From contig NZ_NQOU01000002.1 of assembly GCF_003576595.1 (NCBI RefSeq), positions 62,001 through 126,000 on the forward strand: DNA of 64,000 nt, given 5' to 3'. The notes below the pieces were generated by a model. That model was not told where the DNA came from. It ran no database searches and saw only the letters and a program-made list of their open reading frames with translations. Positions within the stretch are counted from its first letter, which is position 1; every line of letters begins with the position of its first letter. Origin of the DNA: Neopusillimonas maritima (GTDB lineage Bacteria > Pseudomonadota > Gammaproteobacteria > Burkholderiales > Burkholderiaceae_B). Of the stretch, positions 62,869-64,000 are shown piece after piece. A program made the position numbers and the translations under genes.

Positions 62869-64000
62869 TTATTTCTCCGGGTCTGGTGTTGAGTCAGGCT
62901 CAGCCGCCAATAGCGCTAACCGCTCAACCTGATAATCGCCATGATGCGGCTCAATGGGCGGCAAGGTTTTATTGGCTTTGGCCGAAAGCTCGTTAAACCG
63001 GTTTACTTTGCCGTACAAGCCCTGACGCCCGGCCAAAGCCGTTACGGTACGATTGTAATGATTGCTGACTGTGCCCAGCGTATCACCCAACTTCTTCAAG
63101 TTTTCAGCAACAACCGCCACCTGGTTGTAGATCTCACCGGCGCGATCACTTAACTCTTGCGCCTGAGCGCTGCTTCGCGCCACCATCCACAGGTTAGCCA
63201 CGGTCTTCAAAATGGGCATGAGGGTCGTGTGCGACACCATCACCACATTACGCTGGTAACCATAGTTGAACAGATCGCGATTATTCTTCAACGCTTCGAT
63301 ATAAGCCGACTCAATAGGCATGAACATGAGTACAAAACTTGGGCTGCGCATGCCAATGAGGTTCGTATAATCCTTGCGCGACAGGTCATCGATGTGCTGC
63401 TTGACGGCCTTAACGTGGGCTTGCAACGCCGCGCCCTGCTCCGCTTCGGTTTCAGCACTTAAGGCGCGGTCGTAGTCAACCAACGATACCTTGCTGTCGA
63501 TCACCATATGCTTGTCATCGGGCAGCTTAATCACAAAGTCGGGCTGCCGGCTCTGCCCTTCGCCGTCTTTGAACCTGGGCTGAGCCTCGTAGTGGTCGCC
63601 CTTTACCAAACCCGCCAGTTCCAGCGTTTTCTCCAGTTGAATCTCCCCCCAAGTGCCTGTGGTTTTCTTATCCCCCTTCAGCGCCAGCGTTAAATTGTTG
63701 GCCTCGGCGCTCATGCGTAAGCCCACTTCCAACACTTGCTTAATTTCCGTACCCAGCGAAGCGTTGCCTTTAACCGATTCGTCATGCACTTGATTAATAC
63801 GTTGCTGAAAGGCTGAAATTTGTTCACGAAACGGTTTCAACATGGCGTCGAGCGACGACGTACTGGACTGAGTGAACAAGCGTCCTTTCTCCTCAAGCAC
63901 TTTGTTCGCCAGATTCTGAAACTCGGTTTTCAACTGTTCCTTTGATTGCTCGAACGATTGCTTCAGCGTTTCAAAGGCAGCCTGTTTTTCTTCATGTTCG
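62869..64000 (-). CDS. rmuC: DNA recombination protein RmuC, partial
   Basis: The C-terminal ~377 residues of RmuC, thought to limit DNA inversions between short repeats and containing a restriction-endonuclease-like core. The frame stays open to the window edge, so the N terminus (membrane anchor and start) is missing. An upstream coiled coil (EEKQAAFETLKQSFEQSKE) precedes the core, with TTGTWGEIQLEKTLELAGL-like motif (KTTGTWGEIQLEKTLELAGL), PDFVIKLPDDKHMVIDSKVS and a Pro/Glu-rich tail. It is convergent with the maleylacetate reductase gene. Confidence 0.93.
   Translation of the reverse strand, partial: EHEEKQAAFETLKQSFEQSKEQLKTEFQNLANKVLEEKGRLFTQSSTSSLDAMLKPFREQISAFQQRINQVHDESVKGNASLGTEIKQVLEVGLRMSAEANNLTLALKGDKKTTGTWGEIQLEKTLELAGLVKGDHYEAQPRFKDGEGQSRQPDFVIKLPDDKHMVIDSKVSLVDYDRALSAETEAEQGAALQAHVKAVKQHIDDLSRKDYTNLIGMRSPSFVLMFMPIESAYIEALKNNRDLFNYGYQRNVVMVSHTTLMPILKTVANLWMVARSSAQAQELSDRAGEIYNQVAVVAENLKKLGDTLGTVSNHYNRTVTALAGRQGLYGKVNRFNELSAKANKTLPPIEPHHGDYQVERLALLAAEPDSTPDPEK

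Noticed and set aside
1-64000. Mobile elements, CRISPR arrays, tRNA or rRNA genes
   Set aside because: I saw no transposase or integrase genes, no regularly spaced repeats and no tRNA-like cloverleaf consensus. Dense operons fill nearly all of the sequence.

Overview
The window reads as a chromosomal segment of a betaproteobacterium, most likely order Burkholderiales and probably an Alcaligenaceae-like genus. This is inferred from gene families and gene order only, because there is no rRNA or other phylogenetic marker. By eye the base composition is in the mid-50s percent G+C. Genes are densely packed with many 1-31 bp overlaps. I saw no tRNA, rRNA, insertion sequence, prophage or CRISPR array.

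Layout. 1-3193: glycine cleavage genes, with gcvH-gcvP (gcvP cut by the window edge) divergent from an XRE-cupin regulator and gcvT. 3249-5193: a broken FUSC-type exporter gene. 5310-7952: a two-subunit molybdenum hydroxylase. 8171-13401: PoxB-like pyruvate oxidase, TauE exporter, nucleoside deoxyribosyltransferase, periplasmic peroxiredoxin, ketopantoate-reductase-like protein and flavin reductase. 13461-19579: pgaABCD for the PNAG biofilm polysaccharide. 19571-22203: hmgA-fahA of homogentisate catabolism.

22280-38174 is a catabolic island. One operon carries LigA/LigB-type dioxygenase subunits, an isochorismatase-fold hydrolase, a complete Liv ABC importer and a creatininase-family hydrolase, divergent from a GntR regulator. 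Beside it lie RidA and carboxymuconolactone-decarboxylase-like genes, a LysR regulator with two helix-turn-helix domains, a 4-oxalocrotonate-tautomerase-like gene and a TRAP transporter. The island ends with a metallo-beta-lactamase hydrolase, a second isochorismatase-fold hydrolase and a 3-hydroxyanthranilate-dioxygenase-like cupin. Together they resemble a catabolic route for an amino- or amide-bearing phenolic compound that I cannot match to a described pathway. This is the best candidate for an undescribed system.

38410-41717: a NaChBac-like sodium channel, a LigM-like O-demethylase and a MerR regulator. 41883-47525: a second aromatic cluster with VOC extradiol dioxygenase, FAH-fold hydrolase, IclR regulator, FAD monooxygenase and convergent acyl-CoA synthetase. 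47657-50311: heme oxygenase and a bacteriophytochrome-GGDEF protein, a complete red-light to c-di-GMP module that could act on PgaCD. 50713-54654: a sulfide/persulfide module (persulfide dioxygenase, BigR, two YeeE/YedE transporters, SulP). 54670-58305: ClC channel and GTP-dependent PEP carboxykinase. 58530-62834: a MarR-controlled hydroxyquinol cluster feeding 3-oxoadipate. 62869-64000: partial rmuC.

Overall theme: aromatic ring catabolism. Five ring-opening oxygenases from different structural classes sit within 42 kb, with carbon flow to fumarate/acetoacetate, pyruvate-type products or 3-oxoadipate.
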